Positions 14,619 through 22,376 of a stretch of DNA of 33,806 bases are shown here, piece after piece (position 1 is the first letter of the stretch; every line of letters starts with the position of its first letter). The stretch lies in contig NZ_VYKI01000016.1 of the NCBI RefSeq assembly GCF_008710035.1, positions 48,745-82,550 of the forward strand. Reading direction: 5' to 3'. The notes beneath the pieces were generated by a model. It saw only the letters and a program-made list of their open reading frames with translations, had not been told where the DNA came from and made no database searches. Made by a program: the position numbers and the translations under genes. This DNA is from Stenotrophomonas cyclobalanopsidis (GTDB taxonomy: Bacteria > Pseudomonadota > Gammaproteobacteria > Xanthomonadales > Xanthomonadaceae).

Positions 14619-16268
14619 ATGAAACGAGCAGTACTGGGCATCCTGGCCCTGTCGGTGTCGAGCGCACTGATGGCCGCCACGCCGAAATTCGATGGCGCGC
14701 GGATCTCCGCCGACGTCAAGGAACTGGCCTCCGACGCCTACGAGGGCCGCTCGCCGGCCACTGCAGGCGAAGAAAAGACCATTGCCTACCTCAGCAAGCA
14801 GTTTGCCGCCGCCGGCCTGCAGCCGGGTGGCGACCTGCAGGATGGCAAGCGCCTGTGGACCCAGGCCGTGCCGCTGCGCAAGGGCGACATCGTCGGTACC
14901 CCGCAGCTGGCCCTGCACCAGGGCGGCAAGACCGTCACCCTCGACCAGGGCAAGCAGATCGCCGTGCGCGCCGCCATGAACGGTGCCACCACCGTCGACA
15001 TCAGCAAGGCCCCGCTGGTCTTCCTCGGCTATGGCGTGAAGGCGCCGGAGCGCAACTGGGACGACTTCAAGGGCGTCGACCTGAAGGGCAAGATCGCCGT
15101 CGTGCTGATCAACGACCCCGATTTCGAAACCGGCAAGGGCGACTTCGACGGCAAGGGCATGACCTGGTACGGGCGCTGGCCGTACAAGTACGAAGAGGGC
15201 GCACGCCAGGGTGCGCTCGGCGTGCTGATCGTGCACGAGACCGCACCGGCCTCGTACGGCTGGGCCACCGTGGCCGGCTCCAACACCAACACCATGTTCG
15301 ACGTGGTGCGTGACAACCCCGCCAAGACCCACCCGCTGCTGGAAGGCTGGATCCAGCGCGACCTCGCCGTCGAGCTGTTCCGCGCCGCCGGGCAGGATTT
15401 CGAGGCGCTGAAGAAAAAGGCGCAGCAGCGCGACTTCACCCCGGTGCCGCTGACCGGCGCCAGCCTGGATGCGAAGTACGCGGTGAAGACCGAAGTGATC
15501 ACCTCGCACAACGTGGCCGCACGCCTGGAAGGCAGCAGCCACCCGGACGAGACCCTCATCTACAGCGCGCACTGGGACCACATCGGCGTGGGCGAACCAG
15601 ACGCGCGCGGAGACCGCATCTTCAACGGTGCGCTGGACAATGCCAGCGGCACCGCCTCGCTGATCGAACTGGCCCGCGGCTTCGCCAAGGGCCCGCGCCC
15701 GCAGCGCTCGCTGCTGTTCCTGGCCGTCACCGCCGAGGAAAAGGGCCTGCTGGGTTCGGAGTACTACGCCACCCACCCGCTGTACCCGCTGGAGACCACC
15801 GTGGCGGCGATCAACATGGACGGCATGTCGCCGTTCGGCCCGTCGCGTGATTTCGGCATCTACGGCACCGCGCGCTTCGAACTGCTGGACCAGCTGAAGG
15901 ACGTCGCCAAGGGCTGGGACATCCGCTACACCCCGGACCCGAAGCCGGAAGCGGGCCTGTTCTTCCGCTCCGACCACTTCTCGTTCGCCAAGCGCGGCGT
16001 GCCGGCGCTGTCCTGGTCGGCCGGCCAGGACTGGGTGGACGGTGGCGTTGCCGCCGGCAAGAAGGCGTCGGAGGACTACACCTCCAAGCGCTACCACCAG
16101 CAGGGTGACGAATGGCAGCCGGACTGGGTGTTTGCCGGTGCCGCCCGCGACCTGGAAGTGCTCTACACGCTGGGCAACCAGTTGGCCAACGCGCGCAGCT
16201 GGCCGAACTGGAGCACCGACGAGTCGTTCCGCGCCGTGCGTGACAGCAGCGCCGACCAGCGCAGATAA
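14619..16268 (+). CDS. Secreted M28 family zinc aminopeptidase
   Basis: A 549-residue M28-type metallopeptidase. The signal peptide is residues 1-19 (MKRAVLGILALSVSSALMA-A). A PA-like insert lies at about 130-230. The two-zinc site is complete: H318 and D320 (AHWDHIG), bridging D340 (GALDNASGTA), catalytic Glu in E373-E374 (TAEEKGLLGS), D401 (NMDGM) and H453 (RSDHFSF). The start was set at MKRAVL because it gives the signal peptide and has GGAGAGA just upstream; the longer in-frame extension covers the hairpin repeat. It likely removes N-terminal residues from peptides in the periplasm or outside the cell. Confidence 0.94.
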   Translation: MKRAVLGILALSVSSALMAATPKFDGARISADVKELASDAYEGRSPATAGEEKTIAYLSKQFAAAGLQPGGDLQDGKRLWTQAVPLRKGDIVGTPQLALHQGGKTVTLDQGKQIAVRAAMNGATTVDISKAPLVFLGYGVKAPERNWDDFKGVDLKGKIAVVLINDPDFETGKGDFDGKGMTWYGRWPYKYEEGARQGALGVLIVHETAPASYGWATVAGSNTNTMFDVVRDNPAKTHPLLEGWIQRDLAVELFRAAGQDFEALKKKAQQRDFTPVPLTGASLDAKYAVKTEVITSHNVAARLEGSSHPDETLIYSAHWDHIGVGEPDARGDRIFNGALDNASGTASLIELARGFAKGPRPQRSLLFLAVTAEEKGLLGSEYYATHPLYPLETTVAAINMDGMSPFGPSRDFGIYGTARFELLDQLKDVAKGWDIRYTPDPKPEAGLFFRSDHFSFAKRGVPALSWSAGQDWVDGGVAAGKKASEDYTSKRYHQQGDEWQPDWVFAGAARDLEVLYTLGNQLANARSWPNWSTDESFRAVRDSSADQRR

Positions 16269-16277
16269 GAAGCACCG

Positions 16278-16300
16278 GTAGCGCCGGGCCATGCCCGGCG
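16278..16300 (+). repeat. SMAG-like hairpin
   Basis: GTAG followed by CGCCGGGC-CAT-GCCCGGCG, an exact 8-bp stem just after the M28 stop. The same element type occurs at 28977 and 29039. Confidence 0.75.
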
Positions 16301-16408
16301 TTCCCGTAACAGCTTCCATCCCCGGTTTCCGGGGCTTCGTCGCAGGCCGCTTGTTTGCCCGGTGGGCCGGCCTATGCTCGGCTCACCCCCTTCCTCCAAG
16401 GCGCTGCC

Positions 16409-17668
16409 GTGGTCGCCAGCCTCACTCTCATTCTCCGTCACCTGCTGGCCTGGGCCGTGGCACTGCTGGTGGCCGGCATGGTCTGGAGCGGCATCTTCAG
16501 CGGCATGAACGACGGCCCGGGCTGGATATTCGGCCTGCTGGCGATGTTCCTGATGATCAGCGCGCTGGGCAGTGCCATCACCCATGTGCGCCGTGTGTGG
16601 CTGATCGCCGGCCGCCTCGACGGCAGCACCCTGTCCGGCCACCAGCGCCGCCAGATCGAAGTGCCGTTGGATGCCGGCCCGGCGTTCGCCCTGGTCGAGG
16701 CCGCCGTGGCCGAACTGCCGCGGGTGGAAGACGTGGAAAGCGCCGCCGGCAGCCTGCAGGTGCGCGCCTACGTGCGCCGCGTCGATCCCTGGAATGGCCG
16801 CCAGCCCTCGCGCTGGAACCTGCCGGCGCGGCTGGCCATCAAGCGCAACAGCGTGCAGGCCACGGTCACCCCGGGGCAGGGCACCAGCACCGTCACCCTG
16901 CTGTTCGAGCCCGATGCCGGCTGGTGGGCCGACCTGCTGGCGCTGGATGAGGGCAGCAACTTCGAGAATGCCGAAGCGGTCACCCGCGCGATCACCCGTC
17001 GGGTGGCCGACCAGCGCCGCGACGAACAGGCCGCCGCCGAACAGACCCAGGTGGAAAAGGAACTGTCGGTGGCTCGCCTGAACCTGCTGCACGCGCAGGT
17101 GGAACCGCACTTCCTCTACAACACCCTGGCCAACGCGCAGGTGCTTACCCGTACTGATCCAGGCCGCGCCGAACAGATGCTTGGCCACCTCATCCAGTAC
17201 CTGCGCAGTTCACTGCCGCAGGTGGACGAATCGGTGTCCACGCTGGGCGTGGAGCTGGAGCGCACCCGCGCCTACCTGGAAATCCTGCGCATCCGCATGG
17301 GCGCGCGGCTGGCGGTGGACGTGCAGGTGCCCAACGAGCTGCACGGCGTGCACATGCCGGCGATGGCCCTGCAGACGCTGGTGGAAAACGCGATCAAGCA
17401 CGGCCTGGAGCCCAAGCCCGGCGGCGGCACGGTCTGGATCCTGGCGCGTGGTTTCGACGACCACGTGACGGTGACCGTGGCCGACGATGGCCTGGGCTTC
17501 GGCCAGGGCACCAGCGGCACCGGCATCGGCCTGAAGAACCTGCGCGAGCGCCTGCGCCTGACCTGCGGCGAGCAGGCCGGCGTGGCGATCGTCGCCAATT
17601 TCCCCAGCGGCGTGGCCGCCACCATGACCCTGCCGCAACCGGCCAAGGAACGCAGCCATGCCGCTTGA
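16409..17668 (+). CDS. LytS/AlgZ-type sensor histidine kinase
   Basis: A 419-residue histidine kinase of the His_kinase (PF06580) class. It has two N-terminal membrane helices (about 11-30 and 39-60), a linker of about 170 residues and a coiled region. The phospho-acceptor is H234 in AQVEPHFLYNTLANAQ. A GHKL ATPase domain follows, with VENAIKHGLEP as the N-box and ADDGLGFG plus GTGIGLKNLRERL as the G-boxes. The GTG at 16409 was chosen over a TTG 54 bases upstream because CCAAGG sits at proper spacing before it. It overlaps the response regulator by 11 bp, so they are a co-translated two-component pair. The stimulus is unknown. Confidence 0.92.
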   Translation: MVASLTLILRHLLAWAVALLVAGMVWSGIFSGMNDGPGWIFGLLAMFLMISALGSAITHVRRVWLIAGRLDGSTLSGHQRRQIEVPLDAGPAFALVEAAVAELPRVEDVESAAGSLQVRAYVRRVDPWNGRQPSRWNLPARLAIKRNSVQATVTPGQGTSTVTLLFEPDAGWWADLLALDEGSNFENAEAVTRAITRRVADQRRDEQAAAEQTQVEKELSVARLNLLHAQVEPHFLYNTLANAQVLTRTDPGRAEQMLGHLIQYLRSSLPQVDESVSTLGVELERTRAYLEILRIRMGARLAVDVQVPNELHGVHMPAMALQTLVENAIKHGLEPKPGGGTVWILARGFDDHVTVTVADDGLGFGQGTSGTGIGLKNLRERLRLTCGEQAGVAIVANFPSGVAATMTLPQPAKERSHAA

Positions 17669-18428
17669 AGCCCTGATCGCCGAAGACGAGGAACTGCTGC
17701 GGCAGTCGCTGGTGGAACAGCTGGGCCGGTTGTGGCCGGAACTGAAGCTGGTGGCCGAGTGCGAGGATGGCGCCAGCGCGCTGGAACAGCTGGCCGAAAA
17801 GCAGCCGGACATCGCCTTCCTGGATATCCGCATGCCCGGCATCAGCGGCATCGAAGTGGCGCGCGCGCTGTCCGGACTGAGCCCGCGCACGCAGGTGGTG
17901 TTCGTTACCGCCTACGACCAGTACGCCATCGATGCGTTCGAGCAGGGGGCGATGGACTACCTGCTGAAGCCGGTCAGCGACGAGCGCCTGCTGGCCACCC
18001 GCGAGCGCATCCTTTCGCGGCTGCCCAACACGCGCCAGGACGATGCGGTGCTGGAGCGCCTGCTGCAGCGGCTGGGCCCGTCACAGAGCGCAGGTGACCG
18101 CCCGCCGCTGGCCTGGATCACCGCCAGCAACGGCCGCGACACGCAGCTGATCATGCTGGAGGACGTGGTCTATTTCCGCGCCGACAACAAGTACACCACG
18201 GTGGTCACCAGCGCCGGCGAGAGCCTGCTGCGTACGCCGCTGCGCGAGCTGCTGGAGGTGCTGGACCCGCAGCACTTCCGCCAGGTGCACCGCTCGACCA
18301 TCGTCAACATGAAGGCGGTGGCGGCGGTCAGCCGCGACGACACCGGCCGCGGTGTGCTGCGCCTGCGCCAGCGGCCGGAAACCCTGGTGGTCAGCCAGCC
18401 GTTCATGAGCCTGTTCCGCGGCATGTAG
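17658..18428 (+). CDS. LytTR-family response regulator
   Basis: A 256-residue response regulator. The receiver domain (about 1-120) has E9-D10 acidic residues, the phospho-acceptor D56 in AFLDIRMPG, and the conserved Lys in YLLKPVSD. The C-terminal LytTR DNA-binding domain (about 150-250) shows VVYFRADNKYTTVVT and FRQVHRSTIVNMKAV. It partners the overlapping LytS-type kinase. LytTR regulators bind imperfect direct repeats; none was recognised nearby. In related bacteria such pairs control exopolysaccharide, autolysis or peptide and nutrient uptake, so no specific role is assigned. Confidence 0.94.
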   Translation: MPLEALIAEDEELLRQSLVEQLGRLWPELKLVAECEDGASALEQLAEKQPDIAFLDIRMPGISGIEVARALSGLSPRTQVVFVTAYDQYAIDAFEQGAMDYLLKPVSDERLLATRERILSRLPNTRQDDAVLERLLQRLGPSQSAGDRPPLAWITASNGRDTQLIMLEDVVYFRADNKYTTVVTSAGESLLRTPLRELLEVLDPQHFRQVHRSTIVNMKAVAAVSRDDTGRGVLRLRQRPETLVVSQPFMSLFRGM

Positions 18429-18434
18429 AAAGAA

Positions 18435-18466
18435 CAATGCCGCCGTGACAGTGCACGGTGGCATTG
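18435..18466. terminator. Convergent hairpin between response regulator and membrane protein
   Basis: CAATGCCGCCGTG and CACGGTGGCATTG pair over 13 bases with one G-T position around a 6-base loop, seven bases after the response regulator stop and ahead of the convergent gene's stop. There is no T-tract on either strand, so it is a hairpin of bidirectional-terminator type at best. Confidence 0.5.
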
Positions 18467-18502
18467 TGGCTCCCCCCGCTTCCCCGGGCCCGTGGGCCAG
18501 CC

Positions 18503-19117
18503 TCAGTAGGCTGGCTGCAGGGTCAGATCGTGGTGGTGTTCGTTTTCGCCGACATGGTTGAGCCGGCCGACCAGTTCCGAGTGCTGCCGCATGCGGCCGA
18601 TCTCGGTCATGATGCGGATGTCCTCGTGGCGCAGCTCGCGCCTGCTGGTGACAGCCTGCTTGTAATCCAGCACTTCCGGGTAGTGCTCGGCCAGGTCCAG
18701 CGCTTCGGCCACGCATTCGACGCTGTCGGCCTTGGAGGTGATGCGGGCGCGGCTGTTGAACGCCTTCATCCAGCGCTCGAAACCGGCCTGCTGGTCGAAC
18801 ATGTTGGCCATGAACCAGATCACGAACAGGATCGACACCCACGAACCGAACACGACGACCACGCGGGTGAAAGTGATGTGGTAATCATCGCGCCAGAGGT
18901 AGTTGGCGATCAGCCCGAGGATGAGCAGGGACGCCGCCTGCCAGCCGATGATCGAGGCGATCAGCCATTGGCACTTGGCCTGGGCCAGCACTGCCACTTC
19001 TTCGCGGATCTGCTGCTCGCTGAGGTTGCGCCAGTGCGCGACCTGTTTGTCGAACGGGCTGTGGTAGAGCTCGTTGTCGCGAAGCAGTAGTCCCAAACCC
19101 TTGAACAAAGCAATCAT
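18503..19117 (-). CDS. Unrecognised two-helix membrane protein
   Basis: A 204-residue protein I do not recognise. An amphipathic N-terminus (MIALFKGLGLLLRDNELYH) is followed by a charged helix, two membrane helices at about 51-73 and 84-107, and a charged cytoplasmic helical tail rich in E, R and H (RRELRHEDIRIMTEIGRMRQ). The ATG was chosen because GGGAG lies at good spacing; the longer in-frame extension covers a putative promoter. It is convergent with the response regulator. A membrane scaffold or sensor is possible, but nothing specific is supported. Confidence 0.75.
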   Translation of the reverse strand: MIALFKGLGLLLRDNELYHSPFDKQVAHWRNLSEQQIREEVAVLAQAKCQWLIASIIGWQAASLLILGLIANYLWRDDYHITFTRVVVVFGSWVSILFVIWFMANMFDQQAGFERWMKAFNSRARITSKADSVECVAEALDLAEHYPEVLDYKQAVTSRRELRHEDIRIMTEIGRMRQHSELVGRLNHVGENEHHHDLTLQPAY

Positions 19118-19426
19118 GGCTGGCTCCCTTGTGGAACGTGCGTCGATCAGCATTGGACGGTGTGGCGGGTTCAGTTCTAGCACTTCCAGCGGGCCGTGCA
19201 ATGGGTGGAATGCCTAGCGCCGTAAGGGTTTTGCCTGAATGGGTGAATGTTGGTGCGGCGCAACATCGCGCTGGGAGCCTGCGTCAAGATGTCGCAGGGT
19301 GAAATGTGCTGCGGCTGCACATGGAACCGTGGCTGAGCCGACGGGCTCGCTGCATCGGCCCGTATCGCCCAGAATCGAGGCTGACCGCGCAGATCGCGGC
19401 CGATTCCGTCAACGCCTGGACCGAAG
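19118..19426. other. 309-bp divergent gap, no gene seen
   Basis: This lies between the membrane protein and the DUF2236 gene, which are transcribed apart. No RNA gene, repeat of the GTAG type, or credible small gene is visible. One possible minus-strand promoter is listed separately. Confidence 0.5.
19174..19201 (-). promoter_or_regulatory. Possible sigma-70 promoter for the membrane protein gene
   Basis: On the minus strand TTGCAC (19201-19196) and TAGAAC (19179-19174) are 16 bases apart, 57 bases before the start at 19117. The match is fair and the spacing short by one base. Confidence 0.3.
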
Positions 19427-20353
19427 ATGCCGCCGCTGCTGCACCGCCTTTCCCGCCCCGTCACCGCGCCGATCCGGCGCTGGGTGCTCGATGCCTTCCC
19501 GCGCGGCCAGAGCGGCATCGATTATGACCACCCACTGGGCGACCCCGGCTGGTTCGGGCCGGACAGCGTGACCTGGCGCATGCACGCCGAGCTGCCCTCG
19601 ATGCTGGCCGGCGGCCTCTGTGCGCTGATGCTGCAGACCCTGCACCCGCGCGCGCTGGCCGGCGTGTACGACCACTCCAACTTCCGCCAGGACCTGGTCG
19701 GCCGCCTGCGCCGGACCACCGCGTTCGTCGCCGGCACCAGCTACGCGCCGGCTGCTGAAGTGGAAAAACTTGTGGCCAAGGTGCGCCGCATCCATGCGCA
19801 GATCCGCGGCCGCACCGCGCAGGGCGAAGACTACGCGGCTGACGACCCGCAGCTGCTGACATGGGTGCACGTGACCGAGGCGTTCGGTTTCCTGCAGGGC
19901 TATCGTCGCTACGGCCGCGAGGTGCCGGTGCAGATTGCCGACCGCTACTACGACGAGTACCGCTGCGTGGCCGAGGCCTTGGGTGCGGTGGATGTGCCGC
20001 GCAGCGAAGCGGAGGTGGCCGCCTATTTCTGCGCGCGGCAGCCGGAGCTGCTGGCCGATGCCCGGTCGCGCGAGGTGCTGGAGGTGTTGTCGGCGGTCAA
20101 CCTGCCGGTGCCGATGCCGGGCCTGTCGCGCGCGGTGTTCCTTGGCGCCGGTGCCGCGCTGCTGCCCGACTGGGCCGAGGCGATGCTGGAACGCAGTGCC
20201 GGCCAGCGCACGCAGGCAGCCGCGTCGGCCAAGCTGATGCAGGGCATGGCGCCGCTGTTCCGCCGCGCGTTGCCCGATGGCCTGGCCACCCGCGCGTGTG
20301 CACGCGTGGGTGTGCCGGTGGAGGTGTTGCGCGAGTGGCCGGCCGTGCGTTGA
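19427..20353 (+). CDS. DUF2236 / MpaB-like oxygenase-family protein
   Basis: A 308-residue member of the DUF2236 (ER-bound oxygenase mpaB/rubber oxygenase-like) family. Signatures include PGWFGPDSVTWRMHAELPSML, LHPRALAGVYDHSNF, and LLTWVHVTEAFGFLQGYRRY, with the TWVH and DHS histidines that are candidate haem or metal ligands. It is mostly helical. No signal peptide is evident, so it is probably cytosolic or membrane-associated. The substrate is unknown. It stands alone, followed by a pair of opposed GTAG hairpins and a convergent TetR gene. Confidence 0.85.
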   Translation: MPPLLHRLSRPVTAPIRRWVLDAFPRGQSGIDYDHPLGDPGWFGPDSVTWRMHAELPSMLAGGLCALMLQTLHPRALAGVYDHSNFRQDLVGRLRRTTAFVAGTSYAPAAEVEKLVAKVRRIHAQIRGRTAQGEDYAADDPQLLTWVHVTEAFGFLQGYRRYGREVPVQIADRYYDEYRCVAEALGAVDVPRSEAEVAAYFCARQPELLADARSREVLEVLSAVNLPVPMPGLSRAVFLGAGAALLPDWAEAMLERSAGQRTQAAASAKLMQGMAPLFRRALPDGLATRACARVGVPVEVLREWPAVR

Positions 20354-20365
20354 TCCATCGCGCGG

Positions 20366-20388
20366 ATCCACGCATGGCGTGGCTCTAC
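20366..20388 (-). repeat. SMAG-like hairpin, left of an opposed pair
   Basis: ATCCACGC-ATG-GCGTGG-CTCTAC, reverse orientation. With the element at 20408 it forms an inverted pair that could fold into one longer stem between convergent genes. Confidence 0.65.
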
Positions 20389-20407
20389 GGAGCCATGCCA
20401 TGCAGCA

Positions 20408-20431
20408 GTAGATCCACGCCACGCGTGGATG
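20408..20431 (+). repeat. SMAG-like hairpin, right of an opposed pair
   Basis: GTAG followed by ATCCACGC-CAC-GCGTGGAT, an 8-bp stem ending five bases before the TetR stop. The same stem sequence appears at 23545. Confidence 0.7.
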
Positions 20432-20435
20432 GGCC

Positions 20436-21023
20436 TTACCCGCCCACCTTCAACCCGCGCAGCAGCATCTGCAGCGCCGCCGTCGCCTGCCGCAGGCGCG
20501 CATCACCCTCCACCCCTTCGGCAATCCAGAACGCGGCTTCGGCCAGGCTGCCGTAGATCAGCGACGCCAGTGCCTGCGCATCCACAGCGACTACCACGCC
20601 CTGCGCGATCAACTGTTCGATCAGCCGCTGCATCGAGTTGACGCAGTACCGCTGTGACTCCGGCGATGCGCCGCCCAGCACCGCACGTGCATCACGCAGC
20701 ACGATGCGCTGGATGTCAGGTTCCAGCGCCATGTCCAGGTAGGCGCGGCAGCGCTGCACGAACCCTTCCCACGCGTCGTCGGCCGCATCGCTGATCGCCT
20801 GCAGGCGCACGTCCGTCTCGGCGTCGAGTTCTGCGACCACCGCCGCCAGCAGGCCCTTCTTGTCGCCGAAATGGTGGTACAGCGCACCGCGGGTCAGCCC
20901 GGCCTGGGCGGTCAGGTCATCCATCGAGGTGGCGGCATAGCCGTGCTCACTGAACACCCGGCGGGCGGTCGCCAGCAGGCTGGCGCGGGTCTCTTCCATC
21001 TCGGCGCGGGTACGGCGGGCCAT
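20436..21023 (-). CDS. TetR-family transcriptional repressor (AcrR-like)
   Basis: A 195-residue TetR regulator. The helix-turn-helix lies at about 10-55 (TRASLLATARRVFSEHGYAA, then MDDLTAQAGLTRGALYHHF). The C-terminal ligand domain is all-helical and resembles AcrR-type efflux regulators (YLDMALEPDIQRIVLRDARAVL). AAGGAG lies at good spacing before the ATG. It is divergent from two tandem MFS pump genes, and the shared gap has three operator-like palindromes. It therefore probably represses itself and the pumps until a ligand binds. The ligand is unknown. Confidence 0.95.
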   Translation of the reverse strand: MARRTRAEMEETRASLLATARRVFSEHGYAATSMDDLTAQAGLTRGALYHHFGDKKGLLAAVVAELDAETDVRLQAISDAADDAWEGFVQRCRAYLDMALEPDIQRIVLRDARAVLGGASPESQRYCVNSMQRLIEQLIAQGVVVAVDAQALASLIYGSLAEAAFWIAEGVEGDARLRQATAALQMLLRGLKVGG

Positions 21024-21037
21024 CGGCAGCTCCTTTA

Positions 21038-21052
21038 CATACGGCTTGCATG
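21038..21052. promoter_or_regulatory. TetR operator-like site 1
   Basis: CATACGGCTTGCATG, an imperfect palindrome of the CATAC-N5-GTATG type, 15 bases before the TetR start. It is preceded by TTTA, as site 2 is. Confidence 0.55.
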
Positions 21053-21060
21053 ATTATTTA

Positions 21061-21075
21061 CATACGGCGCGTATG
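21061..21075. promoter_or_regulatory. TetR operator-like site 2
   Basis: CATACG-GCG-CGTATG, an exact palindrome, 23 bases from site 1. It is the best of the three. Confidence 0.7.
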
Positions 21076-21091
21076 AATGTAGCCTCTTATT

Positions 21092-21106
21092 CATACGCTC
21101 TGTATG
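21092..21106. promoter_or_regulatory. TetR operator-like site 3
   Basis: CATAC-GCTCT-GTATG, 31 bases from site 2 and 53 bases before the MFS start. The half-sites are identical to those of site 2. Confidence 0.65.
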
Positions 21107-21158
21107 TATTGTCGTGGCGCCGCCGGCGCCAGGCAAGCCGCTGCCTTGGAGAACCTGC

Positions 21159-22376
21159 GTGGCCACCCCCTATCGCGATCTGTTTGCTGCCCCCGGTACC
21201 GCTGGTCTGGCTGTTGCCGGGCTGGTAGCCCGACTGCCCCTGCCGATGACCGGCATCGGCATCATCACCCTCATCGCGCAGCTGCGCGGCAGCTATGCGC
21301 TGGCCGGCGCGGTGTCGGCGACCTTCGTGCTCACCTATGCGCTGCTGTCGCCGCAGATCTCGCGGCAGGTCGACCGCCACGGCCAGGGCAGGGTGTTGCC
21401 GCTGGCCACCGTGCTCAGTGCGCTGGGCCTGCTGTTGCTGCTGTCCAGCACCGCGTTCGGTGCCCCCACGTGGACCCTGTTTGCCAGCGCAGCGTTGGCC
21501 GGGTGCATGCCCAGCATTTCGGCGATGGTGCGCGCGCGCTGGAGCGCGATCCATTGTGGGCGCGTGGAGCTGCAGACCGCGTACTCGCTGGAAACGGTGT
21601 TCGACGAAGTTACCTTCATTGCCGGGCCACCGTTGTCTGTCGGTCTTTCGGTCGCGGTCTGGCCGCAGGCCGGGGTCCTGGCCGCTGCCGTGTTGCTGGT
21701 GGCGGGTGTCGCCGCGCTGGTCCTGCAGCGTGGCACCGAACCCGCGCCACGGCCGCTGCAGGCCGACGGCGAACGGCCAGACTCACTGCTGCGACAACCG
21801 GGCATCGCGTGGCTGGTGCTGCTGATGCTGGCGATGGGGGTGATCGTCGGCACCGTCGACATCACCAGCGTGGCCTTCGCCGAGCAGCGTGGCCAGGCCA
21901 TGGCAGCCAGCCTGGTGTTGTCGGCATACGCCCTGGGCAGCTGCAGCGCCGGGCTGGTGTTTGGTGCGCTGAAGTTGAAGACGCCGCTGCACCACCTGCT
22001 GCTGGTTGGGGCGCTGGCCACCGCATCGAGCACCTTGCCGCTGCCGTGGGTTGGCAACCTGCCGGCGCTGACGGTGGCAGTACTGCTGGCCGGGATGTTC
22101 TTCGCGCCGACGATGATCGTGGCGATGTCGCTGGTCGAACAACGCGTGTCCGCCGCGCGCCTCACCGAAGGCATGACCTGGCTGCTGGCCGGCCTGAACG
22201 TTGGCGTGGCGCTGGGCGCGGCACTGTCCGGCCAGGTGGTCGATACCGGTGGCGTGCGCGCGGGCTTCGTCGTCGCCCTCTGTGCCGGGGCCGGCGTGCT
22301 GCTGTCTGCCGCGCTCGCGCAGCGCGCCCTGCGCTGTCCCGCCTCTCCCCTGGCTGCTGAAGGAACGTCTGCATGA
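21159..22376 (+). CDS. MFS transporter, first of tandem pair
   Basis: A 405-residue major facilitator with about 12 helices. Notable parts are the helix 2-3 basic loop (ISRQVDRHGQGRVLPLA), a FDEVTFIAGPPL stretch before helix 5-6, and a C-terminal half beginning near IAWLVLLMLAMGVIVG. GTG at 21159 was chosen because TTGGAGA lies about eight bases upstream; the longer frame would start inside GC-rich leader. The stop overlaps the next MFS start by 4 bp. It is under the divergent TetR gene with operators in the gap, which suggests a drug or metabolite exporter. The substrate is unknown. Confidence 0.9.
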   Translation: MATPYRDLFAAPGTAGLAVAGLVARLPLPMTGIGIITLIAQLRGSYALAGAVSATFVLTYALLSPQISRQVDRHGQGRVLPLATVLSALGLLLLLSSTAFGAPTWTLFASAALAGCMPSISAMVRARWSAIHCGRVELQTAYSLETVFDEVTFIAGPPLSVGLSVAVWPQAGVLAAAVLLVAGVAALVLQRGTEPAPRPLQADGERPDSLLRQPGIAWLVLLMLAMGVIVGTVDITSVAFAEQRGQAMAASLVLSAYALGSCSAGLVFGALKLKTPLHHLLLVGALATASSTLPLPWVGNLPALTVAVLLAGMFFAPTMIVAMSLVEQRVSAARLTEGMTWLLAGLNVGVALGAALSGQVVDTGGVRAGFVVALCAGAGVLLSAALAQRALRCPASPLAAEGTSA

